Part shown: piece by piece, positions 57,051 through 64,000 of the stretch
Layout: every line of letters starts with the position of its first letter
Numbering within the stretch: position 1 is the first letter of the stretch
Assembly: GCF_014852585.1 (NCBI RefSeq)
Contig: NZ_JACVBX010000001.1
Span: 682,001 to 746,000 of the forward strand
Source: Pseudomonas sp. PDM18
Lineage (GTDB): Bacteria > Pseudomonadota > Gammaproteobacteria > Pseudomonadales > Pseudomonadaceae
Direction of reading: 5' to 3'
Length of the DNA stretch: 64,000 nucleotides
Notes under the pieces: model-generated
Seen by the model: only the letters and a program-made list of their open reading frames with translations
What the model was told of the DNA's origin: nothing
Databases searched by the model: none
Position numbers and translations under genes: made by a program

Positions 57051-57875
57051 TCAGACAACCGCCAGGTGCCGCTTGCGGGTCGGCGGCGGGAAGGCGGCGT
57101 CGAGAGCTTCGAGGTCCTCGGGCGTCAGGCGCAGTTGCAGCGCGGCGGCGTTATCGCGTATGTGCAACGGCTCCACCGCCTTGGGAATGGCGATCACGCC
57201 CGGCTGGTGGATCAGCCAGGCCAGCGCCACACGGGCTGGAGTGGCGTCGTGGCGGCCGGCGATTTCTCCCAGCACCCGGTGGCGCAGCAGCTTGCCGCCC
57301 TGCCCCACCGGGCAGTAGGCCATCAGCGGCATGCGCTGTTCCTGGCACCAGGGCAGCAGGTCCCACTCGATGCCGCGCTCCTCCAGGCTGTATTGCACCT
57401 GGTTGGTGGCGCAGGCCGGTTCGTTCAGTTCCTGCAGGTCGTCGAGGTCGAAGTTGGACACGCCCCAGCGCTTGATCTTGCCGGCCTCGCGCAGCCGCTC
57501 GAAGGCTTCGACGGTTTCCTCCAGCGGATACTGGCCGCGCCAGTGCAGCAGGTAGAGGTCCAGGCTATCAGTGCCCAGGCGCCGCAGGCTGCGTTCGCAG
57601 GCCTCGGGGATACCGCGCCGGCTGGCGTTGTGCGGGTAGACCTTGCTGACCAGGAAGACCTGGTCGCGCAGGCCGCTCAGCGCCTCGCCGACCACCTCTT
57701 CCGAGCCGCCCTCGGCGTACATCTCGGCGGTGTCGATCAGGGTCAGGCCGCGCTCGATGCCTTCGCGCAGCGCGGCGATCTCGCGCTTGCGCTGGAAGCT
57801 GTCCTCGCCCATGCGCCAGGTGCCCTGGCCGATGGCGGGAACGGCGGTGCCGTCGGCGAATACTACGGTGTTCAT
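57051..57875 (-). CDS. aldo/keto reductase
   Basis: A 274-residue NADPH-dependent aldo/keto reductase. The tetrad is D and Y in LIDTAEMYAEGGSEE, K in VFLVSKVYP and H in LYLLHWRG. Near the C-terminus VIAIPKAVEPLHIRDN provides the phosphate-binding residues. It is a group close to YakC/DkgA relatives. AAGGAG precedes the ATG at 57875. It likely reduces small aldehydes or keto compounds; the physiological substrate is not known. Confidence 0.9.
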   Translation of the reverse strand: MNTVVFADGTAVPAIGQGTWRMGEDSFQRKREIAALREGIERGLTLIDTAEMYAEGGSEEVVGEALSGLRDQVFLVSKVYPHNASRRGIPEACERSLRRLGTDSLDLYLLHWRGQYPLEETVEAFERLREAGKIKRWGVSNFDLDDLQELNEPACATNQVQYSLEERGIEWDLLPWCQEQRMPLMAYCPVGQGGKLLRHRVLGEIAGRHDATPARVALAWLIHQPGVIAIPKAVEPLHIRDNAAALQLRLTPEDLEALDAAFPPPTRKRHLAVV

Positions 57876-57977
57876 CTCGTGCTCCTTGTTGCGCTGGTAT
57901 TGGGGACACGGGGCCGGCCGCCCGAAACCGGGCGACGGGCACACAGGGTAGCGCAGAAGAAGGAGCCGGGCTGTGGA

Positions 57978-59072
57978 TCAGCGGTTGGTCTGCAGATTGC
58001 GGCGGGCGGCGTGGCGCTCGATGGCCAGTTCGATCAGCCGGCTGACCAGCTCGCTGTAGGTCATCCCGGCGGCCTGCCAGAGCTTGGGGTACATGCTGAT
58101 GCGGGTGAAGCCGGGCAACGAGTTCAGCTCGTTGACCAGCACCTCGCCGGTCTGCGTGAGGAACACGTCGACCCGCGCCAACCCTGAGCATTCCAGCGCC
58201 AGGAAGGCTTCCACGGCAAGCTGGCGGATCCGCTCGCTGGTCTCGGCGGGAATATCGGCGGGCACCACGACCTTCGCCGCGTCCTCGTCGATGTACTTGC
58301 TGTCGTAGGAGTAGAAGCCGCTGCCGACGACGATCTCGCCGCAACCGCTGGCGATCGGCTGTTCGTTGCCCAGTACCGCGCACTCGATCTCGCGACCCTT
58401 CACGGCGGACTCCACCAGCACCTTGTCGTCGAAGGCCAGCGCCAGGCGCACGGCTTCGTCGTAGGCCGCTTCGTCCTCGACTTTGCTCACGCCCACCGAG
58501 GAGCCCATGTTCGCCGGTTTGATGAACAGCGGCAGGCCGAGCTTGCGCTGCGCCTCGGCGAAAGGCGTACGCGCGGCGCTGGCGCGGGTCAGGGTGACGA
58601 AGGGCGTGATGGCGATGCCGGCGTCACGCAGCAGGCGCTTGCTCACGTCCTTGTCCATGCAGATGGCCGAGCCCAGCACGTCGGAGCCGACAAAGGGAAT
58701 GTCGGCCATGCGCAGCAGGCCCTGCAGGCAACCGTCTTCGCCCTGGGTACCGTGGACGATGGGGAAGATCACGTCGACGTGATCGAGCAACTGGCGGCTG
58801 CCGGTTTCCACCAGTTGCTGCTCGGCCTTGCCCGGCACCACGGCCAGCTCGCGGTTGGAACGGTTGAGGGCGATGAGCGCCGGGTTCTCCTGGTTGAGCA
58901 GATAGTCGGAGGCATCGTTGAGGTGCCAGCGGCCTTCCTTGTCGATGCCGATCAGCACTGGCTCGAAGCGCTCGCGGTCCAATGCGTCGACGATGTTCTT
59001 CGCCGACTGCAGGGACACCTCGTGCTCCGCCGAACGCCCACCGAAAATCACCCCAACGCGCAACTTGCCCAT
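57978..59072 (-). CDS. ddlA: D-alanine-D-alanine ligase (DdlA type)
   Basis: Joins two D-alanines with ATP for peptidoglycan precursors. The 364-residue length is that of the long DdlA form (DdlB is about 310). The ATP-grasp fold shows [54 protein letters not shown] and the metal-binding [11 protein letters not shown]. Pseudomonads carry a second copy, ddlB, in the cell-division cluster. The gene stands alone on the minus strand. Confidence 0.95.
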   Translation of the reverse strand: MGKLRVGVIFGGRSAEHEVSLQSAKNIVDALDRERFEPVLIGIDKEGRWHLNDASDYLLNQENPALIALNRSNRELAVVPGKAEQQLVETGSRQLLDHVDVIFPIVHGTQGEDGCLQGLLRMADIPFVGSDVLGSAICMDKDVSKRLLRDAGIAITPFVTLTRASAARTPFAEAQRKLGLPLFIKPANMGSSVGVSKVEDEAAYDEAVRLALAFDDKVLVESAVKGREIECAVLGNEQPIASGCGEIVVGSGFYSYDSKYIDEDAAKVVVPADIPAETSERIRQLAVEAFLALECSGLARVDVFLTQTGEVLVNELNSLPGFTRISMYPKLWQAAGMTYSELVSRLIELAIERHAARRNLQTNR

Positions 59073-59164
59073 GACAGCCTCCGAATCATCGATGGGCGCT
59101 TTCTAACACGGGCTCCGGCGCTTGGGTAGGAACAGTGGCCAGTGAACAGACGGGACGCCCCTCA

Positions 59165-60100
59165 TCAAAATCGGCTCAATGCCTGCGCCAGCTCCCGGGC
59201 GGCCTGACCGCTTTGCACGCCGGGGAACAGATGGGTGAAAGGCAAGGCCACGAAACGCCCTTCACGTACGGCGCGCAGGCGCGAGAGCACCGGGTCGGCA
59301 CGTAGGGTTCGAATCTTCTGCTCGGCCGTGGACCACAGTGCATCAGCCAGCAGGATCACGTCCGGATCGCGCGCCAGCAGTTGCTCGCTGTTGGCGGTGA
59401 AGCCACCCAGATCGACGTCCTCGAACAGGTTGCGCCCCCCGGCAACGTGCAGCAACCGGGTGACCACGCCGCGCCGACCCTGGCTTTCCAGGCCGTTGCT
59501 GGCGCTGTCGAGGTAGAAGACATCCAGCAGTTGGCGGCCGGTCGCAAGCCGGCTCGCTTCGGCCAGCTCGGCGCGTTGCCGGTGGATCAGTTCCTGCGCC
59601 TTCTCCTGCTCACCGAGCAGGTCGCCCAGCGTCGTCAGGTCCGTCTCGACACCGCTGAACAGGTCGTCCTGCCACGCGCCACAACCGGCATCCAGCAGGT
59701 AGCTGGCGACGCCATGGCCGGCCAGTTCCTCGCGGGACAGGTTGCCCAGCCGGAAGGCCGAGGCGAAGCCCGCCACCACCAGGTCCGGTCGCTGCGCGTA
59801 GACCGCTTCCGCCGACGGATACTGGCGCGACAGCAGCGGCACGCCGCGATAGCTTCCCTTCGTCAGATCGAGATCATCATCGATGTACGCCACGCCGATC
59901 AGCCGCTCCCCGGCCCCGAGCGCCAGCAGCAGGTCGGCGGCGTGCTGGTTGAGGGCGAGGATGCGCTGCGGCGGGTGGTCGAGTCGCCAGGTTTGGGCGC
60001 AGTTGCGGTAGTCCTGGGCGGAGGCCGTCATTGCGCTGAGCATCACAGCCACCCCGAGCGCCTTAGCCAGCCTGTAGGAACGTGGGGGACGCCTAGTCAT
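59165..60100 (-). CDS. periplasmic binding protein of the BtuF/FepB type
   Basis: A 311-residue precursor with a signal peptide ending AMTASA-QDYRN and a helical-backbone periplasmic fold (RILALNQHAADLLLALGAGE, GVAYIDDD). It is the third gene after a cobalamin riboswitch, so BtuF, the vitamin B12 receptor of the ABC importer, is the best reading; iron-chelate binding is the alternative. No permease or ATPase gene is adjacent. The ATG at 60100 touches a REP element and has no ribosome site. A GTG at codon 17 with AAGG upstream is possible, but would shorten the signal peptide. Confidence 0.75.
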   Translation of the reverse strand: MTRRPPRSYRLAKALGVAVMLSAMTASAQDYRNCAQTWRLDHPPQRILALNQHAADLLLALGAGERLIGVAYIDDDLDLTKGSYRGVPLLSRQYPSAEAVYAQRPDLVVAGFASAFRLGNLSREELAGHGVASYLLDAGCGAWQDDLFSGVETDLTTLGDLLGEQEKAQELIHRQRAELAEASRLATGRQLLDVFYLDSASNGLESQGRRGVVTRLLHVAGGRNLFEDVDLGGFTANSEQLLARDPDVILLADALWSTAEQKIRTLRADPVLSRLRAVREGRFVALPFTHLFPGVQSGQAARELAQALSRF

Positions 60101-60160
60101 TGCTCGCGAACCTGCCCGGATACCCATGGCATCAAGCGGTTCGCGAGCAAGCTCACTCCT
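60099..60160. repeat. REP-type inverted pair overlapping the start of the BtuF-like gene
   Basis: ATTGCTCGCGAACC (60099-60112) and GGTTCGCGAGCAA (60138-60150) form the pair, with the flank ACTCCTACGAAG retaining the usual outer part. The inner arm reaches the start codon of the BtuF-like gene. The outer left flank departs from the consensus and continues as CGTGGGGGACGCCTAGT. Confidence 0.8.
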
Positions 60161-60179
60161 ACGAAGAGCAACCTGTGCT

Positions 60180-60884
60180 TCATGGCTCACCGTCCACACG
60201 CAGTTCGTCCACCGACACGCCATCACGCAAATGCTCCGCCACCATCCGGCACACCTGCTCGTCACTGCGCAGGCCATACCAGACGCGTTCGGGATAGACC
60301 GTCAGCAGCGGCCCGCGATTGCACGGGAATTGGCAGCCGGTGCGGGTCAGCAGGGCGCCCTCGGCGTTCTCGTACAGATCGAGGCGGATCAGCTCGCGAC
60401 GCAGGGTTTTCCACAACGGCAGCGCACCGCGCCGCACACAACGCGGCCCGGTGCAGAGGAGCAGGTGATGCCGGTGCGGCGGTGGCGCGGACCAGTCCGG
60501 CTGCGACGGCACTTCGCCGACGCCCTGGCAATCCAGCTGTTGCGCCGGATCATCAATCGCCGCCAGCACCGCCGCCGCATCCAGCCCGCGCCGGCCGAGC
60601 GCAGAAGCGGTGACCTTCGGCGGCGGCGCCTGCGGGTGCTCCGCGAACAAGGCAGCCAGTTCAGCCCGCAACCAGTCGAGATAGGCGCCGTCGCCGGTCG
60701 GTTCAAGGTCCACCAGCAGCAGTTCTCGCTCCTCGGCCAAGAGCTCGCGCACCCGCGCCCACAGCGAATTGAAACCCTCACCGGTATCGATGCACTCGAC
60801 ACCGGCAAGACGCGCCGACACCTCGCGGTGCAAGCGCTCGCCCTGGGCGCCAGCCAGCGGGCCGACCAGCAGAATGGCCTTCAT
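60180..60884 (-). CDS. [2Fe-2S] ferredoxin-domain protein in the cobalamin cluster
   Basis: A 234-residue protein. The C-terminal half is a thioredoxin-like [2Fe-2S] ferredoxin with C144 and C149 (LLCTGPRCVRRG) and C184 and C188 (TGCQFPCNRGP). The first 130 residues (MKAILLVGPLAGAQGERLHR...) look like a chelatase-type or CbiX-like alpha/beta domain, though no catalytic histidine pair is clear. Its ATG overlaps the receptor stop (TGATG), so the two are coupled and both under the cobalamin riboswitch. A role in reducing or trimming imported corrinoids is a guess. Confidence 0.75.
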   Translation of the reverse strand: MKAILLVGPLAGAQGERLHREVSARLAGVECIDTGEGFNSLWARVRELLAEERELLLVDLEPTGDGAYLDWLRAELAALFAEHPQAPPPKVTASALGRRGLDAAAVLAAIDDPAQQLDCQGVGEVPSQPDWSAPPPHRHHLLLCTGPRCVRRGALPLWKTLRRELIRLDLYENAEGALLTRTGCQFPCNRGPLLTVYPERVWYGLRSDEQVCRMVAEHLRDGVSVDELRVDGEP

Positions 60885-62839
60885 CAGAAGCTGAAGGTGT
60901 AGCGCAGTTCGGCGGTGCGCGGGCGGCCTAGGTTGTCCACCTGGCGGATGCCGTTGCTGGTGCGACCAGTGGCGTAGTCGCGGTCCAGCAGGTTCTCCAG
61001 CAGCAGGCTCAGACGGTGCGCGTGGGCAGCGTCGAGGTAGCGGTAGGCGTCGCCGTCGAGCACCGTGTAGTGGCCATAGTCGTCGTCCTGGGCGCTGACG
61101 ATGGAGCCGATATAGCGCGTGGCAAGGCCCGCCCCCCAGAGGCTGTCGTCATAGCCCAGGCGCACACGGGCGAAGAAGTGCGGGATGTTGTTCACCGTCA
61201 CCCCCTCACGGCTGTCCACCAGGTTGCGCGTGGCGTCGGCCGAGACCTGCCAGTGCCGGCCAACCTGCAACTGACCGTTGGCTTCGATGCCCCGTACGGT
61301 GATCTCGCCGTTGCCGTTCACCCACTGATCGCCCGCGAGGGTGATGAGATCGGTGATCTCGCGGCGGAACAGCGTGACGCTGCCGCTCCACGGCTGCTCG
61401 AACAGCTCGCCGTTGTAGTCCAGGCCCAGCTCGGCGTTGCGGCTGCGCTCGGGCTTGAGGTCGCGGTTGCCGACTTCATCGCCCGGCTCGTTGACGAACA
61501 ACTGCTCGGCGGTGGGCAGCTTGAAGGCGGTGCCGAACTGGCCGCGCAGCTTGAGCTGCTGCGTGAGGTCGTAAAGCGAGGTCAGCATCCACACGGTGGC
61601 GCCTTCACCGCCGGAGATTTCCTCGCGGCGCACGCCCAGGCTCGGGTGCCAGTCGGGCAGCGCCTCGATGTTCGGCCGCAGCTGGGCGTAGAGCGCGTGG
61701 GACTCGGCCTTGTCGTTGTCGATGATCAGCACATCGTCCTGGCCCTTGTACCACTGGTTGTCGTTGCCCAGGACCAGCTCGTGACCGCCCGCCAGCTTCG
61801 CCTTGCCTTCGAGCTGCGCGCCCCAGTCGGTGAAGCCCCAGTAGTCGTTGTGATTGAGCACCTGGGTGCCGCCGCCCTGCAGGTTGTAGACGCGGTCGTA
61901 GCGGGTATCCCAGTCATTGATGTGGGTCTTGGCGAACCAGCTGAAGTCCTCGCTGACGCTCTGCTGGAAAGTCGCCGTGGCAATCTGCTGCACGCGGTTG
62001 TTGCTGGTGTGGTGGTTGGAAGTTGGCCGGGCGAAGTCCAGCTCGGCGTCGGCGTACTGGTAGAACAGCCCCAGCCGCGAGGCATCGCCGATGGCCTGGA
62101 TGGCCTTGGCGCCGAATACGTTGACGTCGTAGGAGCGACGCTTGTCGCTCACCGTGTCGGTCATGTCGCGGTCGCGGTAGGGCTGGTAGCCGTCGGAGCG
62201 GTTGTGGCTGACGTAGGCCATCAGGCCGAGGTCGCCCAGGCCGTTCTGCGCGATCTTCTCGGCGCGGGCATCACCACTGCGGCCCTTGAAGGTGTCCAGG
62301 CCGAGATTCACTTCGCCGGCCGCCTCGCGGCTCCGCGCGCTGCGGGTGACGATGTTGATCACCCCGGACACCGCCTGGGTGCCGAACAGCAGGCCCTGGC
62401 CGCCCTTGAGCACTTCGATGCGCTCCACCGCGGTGGTCGGCAGGGTGTCGATGTAGATGCCGCCGTAGAGGCGGTTGTTCAGCCGCACGCCGTCCAGCAG
62501 GATCAGCGTGTCGTCATTACGCCCGCCGAGCAGTGAGTAGGTGCCGTAGTCGAACGGTCCGTTCTTCGGCGCAACGAACAGGCCGGGCACGACCATCTGC
62601 AGCACGCGGGTGATGTCGGCGCTGGGGCCGGCGCGTTCGATCTGCTGGCGGTCGATGACCTCCAGCTTGCTGCCGTAGCGGGCCATGTCGGCCACGGTGG
62701 TGGATTCCACGGAAGGGCCGCTGACGATTTCATCGGCCAGGTCGAGCGGCGCCGCAGCGAGCTGCGAGCCAAGGACACAGAGAGGAAGGACAGAACTCCA
62801 GCGCAGGACACGCCGGTTCAGGAACGAAGAATGTTGCAA
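60884..62839 (-). CDS. btuB: TonB-dependent cobalamin receptor, BtuB-like
   Basis: A 651-residue outer-membrane receptor. A signal peptide (to about AAA-PLDL) precedes a plug domain (IERAGPSADITRVLQMVVPG, GGRNDDTLILLDGVRLNNRL, LKGGQGLLFGTQAVSGVINI) and a barrel ending in YTFSF. The segment just after the signal peptide serves as TonB box but departs from the BtuB consensus. The open frame has no ATG at the right place; TTG at 62839 with GAGG eight bases upstream is the best start. A cobalamin riboswitch directly upstream supports vitamin B12 as ligand. Confidence 0.88.
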   Translation of the reverse strand: MQHSSFLNRRVLRWSSVLPLCVLGSQLAAAPLDLADEIVSGPSVESTTVADMARYGSKLEVIDRQQIERAGPSADITRVLQMVVPGLFVAPKNGPFDYGTYSLLGGRNDDTLILLDGVRLNNRLYGGIYIDTLPTTAVERIEVLKGGQGLLFGTQAVSGVINIVTRSARSREAAGEVNLGLDTFKGRSGDARAEKIAQNGLGDLGLMAYVSHNRSDGYQPYRDRDMTDTVSDKRRSYDVNVFGAKAIQAIGDASRLGLFYQYADAELDFARPTSNHHTSNNRVQQIATATFQQSVSEDFSWFAKTHINDWDTRYDRVYNLQGGGTQVLNHNDYWGFTDWGAQLEGKAKLAGGHELVLGNDNQWYKGQDDVLIIDNDKAESHALYAQLRPNIEALPDWHPSLGVRREEISGGEGATVWMLTSLYDLTQQLKLRGQFGTAFKLPTAEQLFVNEPGDEVGNRDLKPERSRNAELGLDYNGELFEQPWSGSVTLFRREITDLITLAGDQWVNGNGEITVRGIEANGQLQVGRHWQVSADATRNLVDSREGVTVNNIPHFFARVRLGYDDSLWGAGLATRYIGSIVSAQDDDYGHYTVLDGDAYRYLDAAHAHRLSLLLENLLDRDYATGRTSNGIRQVDNLGRPRTAELRYTFSF

Positions 62840-62947
62840 GGTGATCGCCTCGAAATCGGGATTTCGCAGGCGGCGCAGCGACACCCGGAACGAGCGCGCC
62901 CCGGGAACCGGCTCACGCCCGCCCACCGCGGGTTTGCCAAACAGGTT

Positions 62948-63130
62948 CCAGGCCGGTCTCCGGGCTTGCGAGGGTCATGAAACGTCCGCCTTCCCATGCC
63001 TGAGCACAGTGGCCTAGTGGATGCTTCGCTCGCTTACCGTTGCGGGGGCAGCGCCGGACTGGTCGCACGAGGGCGACGCACCGGCTTCCCGTTTCACCCC
63101 ACGCACGGCGGCGGGGGGCACCTGAAACGG
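62948..63130 (-). promoter_or_regulatory. cobalamin (AdoCbl) riboswitch upstream of the BtuB-like gene
   Basis: On the minus strand the leader has the cobalamin-riboswitch landmarks in order: CAGGTGCCCC at the start, GTGAAACGGGAAGCCGGTGC, the core TCCGGCGCTGCCCCCGCAAC with GGTAAGCGAG, GCCACTGTGC, ATGGGAAGGCG, and the B12 box AAGCCCGGAGACCGGCC (about 62951-62967). Binding of adenosylcobalamin is expected to lower expression of the receptor operon. The last 110 bases to the start codon contain GC-rich inverted sequence (ACCCGCGGTGGGCGGGCGTG) that may act as the expression platform. Confidence 0.93.
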
Positions 63131-63213
63131 GGCGAATCTGAACACTTGGCGGACGAAAGCGTCAAGCGCAGGGGTTGGGCAGGATGTTGCGGGCTTGGCG
63201 CGAAAGCGCGGGA

Positions 63214-63642
63214 TCAGTGCCAGGGATCGTAGGTGCCGAAACTCCAGATGTGCCCTTCCGGATCACAGCAGGTGAAACCCTGGCCGCCGTAGTCCTCGTC
63301 CTTGATGTCGATGACGATCTGCGCGCCGCCGTCCACTGCCGCGCGATACAGCACCTCGGCATCCTTCACCACCACGTAGATGCTCTGCGTGCAGCCGCCC
63401 ATCTCGTCGGGCTGGCGCATCAGCCGGCCGTATTCGTTGTCGTGCAATGACCCGAGCATCACCAGCCCGCTGCCGTCGGCCAGCGCCAGCTGCGCGTGGG
63501 CGATGCCGCCATGATCATCGGCGACCACCAGTTGCCGCTGGAAGCCGAAGGTGGCGCACAGCCAGTCGATGGCCTGGGGCGCATCGCGGTAGCGCAGGCA
63601 AGGGATGACGCTGGGGCGGGCAATGGGAGCGGGCGTGGACAT
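63214..63642 (-). CDS. VOC-family (glyoxalase/bleomycin-resistance-like) protein
   Basis: A 142-residue vicinal-oxygen-chelate protein: SVIPCLRYRDAPQAIDWLCA at the start and GQGFTCCDPEGHIWSFGTYD at the end, with E in DPEGHIW a likely metal ligand. It is the PhnB/YraH-like single-domain type. The ATG at 63642 starts MSTPAPIARP and has GGAGACC upstream; the longer frame is not supported. Function (dioxygenase, isomerase or resistance) cannot be told. Confidence 0.85.
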   Translation of the reverse strand: MSTPAPIARPSVIPCLRYRDAPQAIDWLCATFGFQRQLVVADDHGGIAHAQLALADGSGLVMLGSLHDNEYGRLMRQPDEMGGCTQSIYVVVKDAEVLYRAAVDGGAQIVIDIKDEDYGGQGFTCCDPEGHIWSFGTYDPWH

Positions 63643-63819
63643 GGCGGTCTCCAGCAAGAACGGGCGCGATGATCTGAGCATAGTCACCCGTTTTCGCCCC
63701 TCAGCGCCATGCGGCGACCAGCAGCAAATCGGTAAGCCGCATCGAAGCGCAATTTCCTGCAAGACCGCTCGACGGGTCGGTCGTAGTGTCGACGCAACGA
63801 TCCCAAGGAGAACACCACC

Positions 63820-64000
63820 GTGACCCAACGCCAACCGATCAACCTGCAGGCCAAGCTCGACCGCATCAGTGAAACCTGGCAACCACGGGTGATCGCCGAG
63901 ATGAACGACTACCAGTTCAAGGTGGTGAAGCTGCAGGGCGACTTCGTCTGGCACAGCCACGCCGACACCGACGAGACCTTCATCGTGCTGGATGGCGAGC
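63820..64000 (+). CDS. cupin-domain protein, 3' end beyond the window
   Basis: The first 60 codons are visible, starting with GTG nine bases after AAGGAG. The sequence [20 protein letters not shown] leads into a cupin motif, [18 protein letters not shown], that matches the first cupin motif G(X)5HXH(X)3,4E with H and E as metal ligands. Small single-domain cupins of this kind bind metal or act as isomerases or sugar-binding proteins. The end lies outside the window. Confidence 0.85.
   Translation, partial: MTQRQPINLQAKLDRISETWQPRVIAEMNDYQFKVVKLQGDFVWHSHADTDETFIVLDGE

Overview
The window is a stretch of chromosome from a gamma-proteobacterium of the genus Pseudomonas. It is GC-rich, almost fully coding, and most genes read as close relatives of P. 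aeruginosa genes (RapA, BraCDEFG, ThrC-Hom-DsbC-XerD, RpsP-RimM-TrmD-RplS, Ffh). Gene order in several blocks, recalled from PAO1 and not searched, matches PA3306-PA3316, PA1074-PA1070, PA3735-PA3749 and PA3597-PA3599. These blocks are not adjacent in PAO1, so a relative outside P. aeruginosa itself is likely (nitroreducens/citronellolis-type; inference). There are no rRNA or tRNA genes, no prophage, no insertion sequence and no CRISPR array. REP-type inverted pairs built on the core GCTCGCGAAC occur at 20.25, 28.58 and 60.10 kb.

Layout. 0-14.2 kb: AlkB-like dioxygenase and two small proteins, the RNA polymerase recycling ATPase RapA, a universal stress protein, an EptA-type phosphoethanolamine transferase with a ColR-like site upstream, an MHYT-GGDEF-EAL c-di-GMP enzyme (NbdA orthologue), a dehydrogenase/isomerase pair of the GlxR-Hyi type, and a PhnDCEE-type ABC importer of unknown substrate. 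14.2-20.2 kb: two small DUF proteins and the braCDEFG branched-chain amino-acid importer with a promoter-overlapping palindrome and an internal terminator after braC. 20.2-25.9 kb: hom-thrC (threonine synthesis), dsbC and xerD. 25.9-38.4 kb: an antiporter, a small protein with a stand-alone c-di-GMP-binding MshEN repeat, a thioesterase, the rpsP-rimM-trmD-rplS operon with a clear promoter and attenuator-like leader, ffh, a CcsA-like protein, a CorC/CNNM protein and an MHS-family transporter. 38.4-45.2 kb: metR, a glutathione transferase, a permease/nitrilase/LuxR module and an iron-sulfur L-serine dehydratase. 45.2-45.8 kb: a gene-free stretch with a multi-hairpin repetitive element. 45.8-57.9 kb: accessory metabolism (glutamate-synthase-like FMN enzyme, AraC/LysE pair, a diguanylate cyclase, LysR/amidohydrolase pair, TorF-like porin, a compact cluster of small redox and methyltransferase genes, an aldo-keto reductase). 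57.9-64 kb: ddl, then a cobalamin-riboswitch-controlled cluster (BtuB-like receptor, ferredoxin-domain protein, BtuF-like binding protein), a VOC protein and the start of a cupin gene.

The observations most worth following are the 225-residue protein at 27.9-28.6 kb, which carries an exact 24-5-24 MshEN c-di-GMP motif in front of a membrane or signal segment but has no ATPase; the cobalamin operon that includes an uncharacterised [2Fe-2S] ferredoxin-fold protein; the candidate ColR site at the phosphoethanolamine transferase gene; the attenuator-like leader of the rpsP operon; and the structured repeat after sdaA. All start sites, families and orthologies are read by eye from sequence; none was checked by database search.
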